Below the pieces are notes generated by a model. It searched no databases. It was given only the letters and a program-made list of their open reading frames with translations, and was not told the origin of the DNA. 64,000 nucleotides of DNA from Epinephelus fuscoguttatus (lineage: Eukaryota; Chordata; Actinopteri; Perciformes; Serranidae). The DNA is taken from the NCBI RefSeq assembly GCF_011397635.1, contig NC_064767.1:20758537-20822536 (forward strand). Direction: 5' to 3'. Position numbers and translations under genes: made by a program. Position 1 is the stretch's first letter; each line of letters begins with the position of its first letter. Positions 59,614 through 64,000 of this stretch are shown one piece after another.

Positions 59614-62600
59614 GTAAGTGATGTTACACTGCTGTAGAGCTGTGAGGACGACTGTGTGACAAATACATCCATTTTTATGTTGTGATGAACTGTGAGCTCA
59701 AAATGATTGCACACAAACACTAAGATGGAGTGTTTGCATTTGAATATAAAACAGGAAGAAGAACTTGAGGTTAATTATGTTAGATAAAAAATAATTTCAT
59801 TTTGGATGATGGACAATGGGACTATAAAAATATTTGCTGCTGTGAACATGAAGCAGACTTTTTTATTATGGAATTGTTATCATTTATAATGTAATTTACT
59901 CTGCTCAGAAATGTGTGGCAGTCCTTCTTCAATACCACTAAGGTTTATTTTTGACTAATTAAACTTTTTTTTCCCCAGAGAGTGCAGTGACAGACACACA
60001 CCTTTTGTTTCAAATTACAAATAGAGCTTAAAGATAATGAGACAAAAGGAAATTTATTAATAGACCTGACTTCACATAGAGTTTCACGACAAAGACAAAA
60101 GATATAAAATCGAGACAATAAAAAACTAACAAGCCTACAAAGTAGAGATTAAATCAGGTTTTAACCAATTAATTGTGATGCATTCTTTTGCTCTCCCATC
60201 CATATCCTCTGGTGTTAAACCCAGAATTTGATGCAGGCGAGAGAGATAGAGACAGTAACACAACACAGATCCCAAACACAGCTGTTTGCATCATGTAGCT
60301 CCGAAACAGCTAGAAATGGCAAAACCTTTAAACATGATAATGATTTGTGAGGTGGAAATGTATGCGAGATGGAAACACGTCCCATAATGTGGCATAGTGA
60401 GCTACAAAGGTGTTGACAGAAATGCTGCAGTAAAATTTGCATTAGGGCCACTTCTGGCTGCAAAATCATCATAAATACATGTACAGTATGAAAAACACAT
60501 TTCTTTACACCTCTCTGCCCTTTCACGTGCAAATGAGGAAAGCCTGAGGCAGAGAGAGCAAACCTCCCTGCCCTTCCATGCGCCTGGACAGAAAGCCTAA
60601 GGCAGGGAGAGCAGCAGTAAAGACTTCCCAGGAACAGAACAGAGCAGCATCAGTGACAAACAGAAATGATATTGATAAGTCAGACACAGCATGAAAAGGA
60701 GGAGCTGGAGTGGGGGCGGGTTGCAAAGCAGCTGGCAGAGGAAGCAGCAACAGTAGGCAGGCCAGAGCAGTTTCAATAGGGCGTCCTGAATGAGATTCGC
60801 TGACTCCCTTCCATCAATCAGCTGCTCCATCAGTTGATTGGGCTGTTTGAGATCAGCTGATGTAGCTGGGATGTGAGCTGAGCCTGGGTGGGTATGGTTG
60901 CCAATCTGTGTACCACAGTTTCTCCAGCATTTATTCGAGTATGTTGAGCCCATTTTTGCCACTATTTCTGGTGTCTGAAAACATCTCATCACCACCTTCC
61001 AACTGAACTCCCTCCACATATTTGAGTTGGTTACCAAGTGTGCATCAATGCATACTTCCTCCTTTTTGTCCTGTGGTATGTGTTTCCCATCTCCTTTTTA
61101 TCTGTAGTGTGTTGTCATGAGTCATGCTTGAAAATACCAGATAAAAATAATCTACAGCTTTCTTGTCCCCATTTCCTGTTTGTCTTTTTATCAAGAACTC
61201 CTCCATTGGGATGGGCTCCAAAACTCTATTGCACTCCTTATGTTTTGTTACAAAACTCCTTAATTGTAAATATCTGAAGAAGTCTGATTTAGGAAACATG
61301 TGTTCCTCTCTTAACTGTTCAAATCACTTACAGGCTGCTGTGATCACAGAGTTGGTGTAGATTCATTTCCACCCATTTTTGAAACCCTGCATCTATATGG
61401 GAGGGGGTAAAATCCTTTATACATCCAGTGTTGGTTAACGCTCATATTGCTTTAGGCAATCCATTGACCTGCCTTTTAAAGTCGGGTAAAGTATCAATAC
61501 ACAATTTACTTTCCATTTAATATTCTTTATACAGCTTTTTTTTTTTAAATGAAATCCTATTTTGCCATTAATATTAAGATCCTACTTGCTACTGTTGCCC
61601 TGACATTTAAGTTGGAAAAAGACATTTCTTGAGCTAAATAATCTGTTTTTATTACAAGATAATATAAAATGTTAGTCACATGTTAGCGACCTACAGCTTT
61701 CTGTTGTCAAACTGGTTCTGCAAGCCCCTCAACCAATGAAATTCCACATCTTGAGTTTATTTAAATCCTTTTCAACTAAAACAACTAGAGATTAATGAAT
61801 AAATAAACAGTAAGTAATCATTTTGAAGCTGACTGAATTGTATCTTTTTACACTGACCCTTTTTACATTCATTATTTTGTACAGTTCCTGTATTTATACA
61901 CTAAAAATGAAAGAAACAAAACAAAATATATATGATTATACATACCCAAAAAGACCCAAACAGATTTTTTTTGTCCTATATTAGGTAGGATAGTTTGAGC
62001 GTGACTGAGGGACAGAGAGGGGGAGGGGATGACGTGCAACAAAGGGCTGTTGGCTGGAATCAAACCCATGGCCGCTGCAGCAAGGACATTGCCTTTTGCA
62101 TATGCGATGCCTGCTCTTCCCACTAAGCCACTGGGTGCCCCTCAGTTTTGTATTTGTTAATCTTTTTATTTTTATTTTAAATCTTTTAAGTGTATTCTGC
62201 ATTTTCAAGTCATTTTCAAAACTTCCGCAAATAAACTCCTTTGACTGTTTCACATCTTTTTTTTTTTCTTTTTTTTTGCATATTGTGATAATTCTTGTTT
62301 TTGTAAACATGCAAGTTCCTCTTACTTCATACTGACTCACTGTAATTCTGGAAGCATCTTATTTTGTACTTTATACATTAACTGTGCAGTTTTAAAGTTC
62401 ACCAAATCTCTCAATTTTAGAGCATGCAAGTTCATAAATAAATTGTTGGGTCGTTCATGATAATCAGCTCTGTTTACAAGTCTTATTGCTCTCTTCTGTA
62501 GCATAAAATTAAATTAGTGATGGTTTTGTATAAATTTCCCCAAACCTTCATACAGTAGGTCATGTATGGAACTATGACAGTGTGCACCACATGTGCCTGT

Positions 62601-63311
62601 ATCATGTGTCATTCATTTTCTTTACATAACACTTATGTTTACATGTACACAAATGTATTTCACACATTGCTGTTTCTCCAGCACATGATTTATTTAGCCA
62701 CTGACTCAATTTCAGGTGGATTCCTATGACGTGAGGGTCGGGGAGAACCTGGGAGAGATTGTGTTGGTGAAGATCGAGAAGAAGAAGTACTGGGTGCATG
62801 ACGACTGGTACTGCAAGTACATCTCAGTCAAGACCCCAGATGGAGACTACGTGGAGTTCCCCTGCTTCCGCTGGCTGGTGGATGACAAGGAAGTGGTGCT
62901 GCGGGATGGAAGAGGTACAGCAGGTCATATTTTTTTGTTTGTTTGTCTCACAGACTGACTGCCTCCTCTTTGTTATCAGTCAGTCTGCAGCACAAGCTCT
63001 GCTCCATCTGTCACTTTGTCTATTGTAGCACATCTGCCTCAGGATGACAAGACCAGCCTGGTCAAACAGCACAGGCAAAAAGAGCTGGACATCAGGAGAA
63101 AAACCTACAAGTGAGTTCACTCTACACATCAGTTTGTGGTTGTGTGTTATAGGAGACTGCTCACTAACATCTCTGCTGTCTTTTATAGGTGGAAGGAGTG
63201 GCAGCCAGGCTTTCCTATGAGCATAGATGCCAACAGACACAAGGACTTGCCGCGGGACATCCAGTTTGACAGTGAGAAGGGAGTGGACTTTGTGCTGAAC
63301 TACAGTAAGGC
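59464..63311 (+). CDS. alox5: Arachidonate 5-lipoxygenase, exons 1-4 (partial; continues off the right edge)
   Basis: An iron dioxygenase that converts arachidonate to 5-HPETE and leukotriene A4 at the nuclear membrane with FLAP. Exons at 59464-59613, 62716-62914, 63029-63110 and 63189-63311 are 150, 199, 82 and 123 bp, the same sizes as the first four human ALOX5 exons, and join in frame. Residues 1-115 are the Ca2+-binding PLAT domain, starting [20 protein letters not shown], with the membrane-contact tryptophans at 14, 76 and 103. The catalytic domain starts after [28 protein letters not shown] and NYSKA match ALOX5 closely. Iron-ligand histidines lie in later exons outside the window. Exon 5 (MENLF... 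in human) is not found before 64000. A duplicated fish alox5 paralogue is possible, so a or b suffixes are not assigned. Confidence 0.93.
60227..60650. repeat. Direct repeat, copy 1 (alox5 intron 1)
   Basis: Identical to 63577-64000 apart from one base (60251 G versus 63601 C), at a constant offset of 3350. The left boundary is sharp (TTTGATGCAGGCGAG). The right boundary of the shared segment cannot be seen because the second copy meets the window end. No transposon termini or coding domain recognised. Confidence 0.95.
61985..62143 (-). mobile_element. tRNA-derived SINE in alox5 intron 1
   Basis: On the minus strand it begins GGGGCACCCAGTGGCTTAGT and contains GGTTTGATTCC (B box), followed by TTTGTTGCACGTCATCCCC. 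It is the same family as, but diverged from, the SINE at 49171. Confidence 0.7.
62716..62914 (+). CDS. alox5: alox5 coding exon 2
   Basis: The 199-bp exon reads [40 protein letters not shown] and on to [12 protein letters not shown]. Splice sites are TTTCAG|GTGG and AGAG|GTACAG. Confidence 0.94.
63029..63110 (+). CDS. alox5: alox5 coding exon 3
   Basis: The 82-bp exon encodes [20 protein letters not shown] then IRRKTY and a split Lys. Splice sites are TTGTAG|CACA and CAA|GTGAGT. Confidence 0.92.
63189..63311 (+). CDS. alox5: alox5 coding exon 4
   Basis: The 123-bp exon encodes [40 protein letters not shown] and a split Ala codon. The donor is AAGGC|GTACGT, chosen for the conserved exon length. 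Confidence 0.92.
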
Positions 63312-63576
63312 GTACGTGCTCCCTCTAACAGCCTGCTGTAATAAAGCTTTTACAGGTTTGCAGAAGTTGCACAGACAGCTGATGCCTCTCAGTACAGAAC
63401 ACAGTGAGTCAGTGGAGCTTTAACCTCAGAGGTGTTTTTCAATGCAAAACCTTCATGATGCCACGATGAGAAGCTGAGCTCCAGCCTGATAACATGCTTC
63501 TATTTTCTGTGCTCAGATTTCCTGGAAAGACAGAGGCGTCATTGTGTGTTTATCACCAGGGACATTTGCATTGCAC

Positions 63577-64000
63577 TTTGATGCAGGCGAGAGAGATAGA
63601 CACAGTAACACAACACAGATCCCAAACACAGCTGTTTGCATCATGTAGCTCCGAAACAGCTAGAAATGGCAAAACCTTTAAACATGATAATGATTTGTGA
63701 GGTGGAAATGTATGCGAGATGGAAACACGTCCCATAATGTGGCATAGTGAGCTACAAAGGTGTTGACAGAAATGCTGCAGTAAAATTTGCATTAGGGCCA
63801 CTTCTGGCTGCAAAATCATCATAAATACATGTACAGTATGAAAAACACATTTCTTTACACCTCTCTGCCCTTTCACGTGCAAATGAGGAAAGCCTGAGGC
63901 AGAGAGAGCAAACCTCCCTGCCCTTCCATGCGCCTGGACAGAAAGCCTAAGGCAGGGAGAGCAGCAGTAAAGACTTCCCAGGAACAGAACAGAGCAGCAT
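63577..64000. repeat. Direct repeat, copy 2 (alox5 intron 4), truncated by the window edge
   Basis: Second copy of 60227-60650. It begins 265 bp after alox5 exon 4, where exon 5 would be sought next. Its continuation beyond 64000 decides whether exons 2-4 are duplicated. Confidence 0.95.

Larger units (their letters stand above)
59614..62715 (+). other. alox5 intron 1
   Basis: 3.1 kb. It holds one copy of a 424-bp direct repeat (60227-60650) and a SINE on the minus strand (61985-62143). The remainder is AT-rich, with poly-T tracts at about 61537 and 62257. Confidence 0.6.

Noticed and set aside
60215..60532. 105-codon minus-strand frame also found at 63553-63882
   Set aside because: It recurs only because the DNA is a direct repeat; no domain or start context supports a gene.

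Overview
The window is nuclear DNA of a ray-finned (teleost) fish. The evidence is vertebrate-type split genes with GT-AG introns, three to four recognisable vertebrate orthologues, long AT-rich introns with many CA/TG microsatellites, and fish-type interspersed repeats (hAT elements with 8-bp target duplications, fold-back MITEs, tRNA-derived SINEs, L1/Tx1- and Rex/CR1-like LINE tails). All calls were made by reading the sequence; exon boundaries come from splice consensus, reading-phase continuity and remembered family sequences.

Layout, left to right. (1) 657-1877, minus strand: the first two coding exons of an eIF4E-family cap-binding protein gene, whose body continues off the left edge. 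(2) 1978-5744: intergenic DNA packed with transposon remnants. (3) 8003-43708, minus strand: a complete tet1-type 5-methylcytosine dioxygenase. Eleven coding exons give an in-frame 2190-residue protein with an N-terminal CXXC zinc finger and a C-terminal Cys-rich plus double-stranded beta-helix dioxygenase region. A likely ~2.2 kb 3' UTR runs down to about 5745, and a 24.7 kb intron separates the CXXC exon from the rest. (4) 44250-48600: the interval between the head-to-head genes tet1 and slc25a16, with a CpG-richer promoter zone at each end and two DNA-transposon remnants between. (5) 48840-54673, plus strand: complete slc25a16 (mitochondrial carrier, 9 coding exons, 319 residues). (6) 59464-63311, plus strand: exons 1-4 of alox5 (arachidonate 5-lipoxygenase), covering the PLAT domain and the start of the catalytic domain; the rest lies off the right edge.

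The genes act in unrelated pathways (translation initiation, DNA demethylation, mitochondrial transport, leukotriene synthesis), so this is a synteny block, not an operon-like unit. The head-to-head tet1/slc25a16 order matches human 10q21. An eIF4E gene beside tet1 is notable: human EIF4E lies near TET2 on 4q, so this copy may be the ohnologue retained only in aquatic vertebrates (eif4e1c).

The strongest unexplained observation is a 424-bp direct repeat, with one mismatch seen, in alox5 introns 1 and 4. It flanks exons 2-4 and runs off the window edge. No prokaryotic systems, CRISPR arrays or functional tRNA/rRNA genes were seen.
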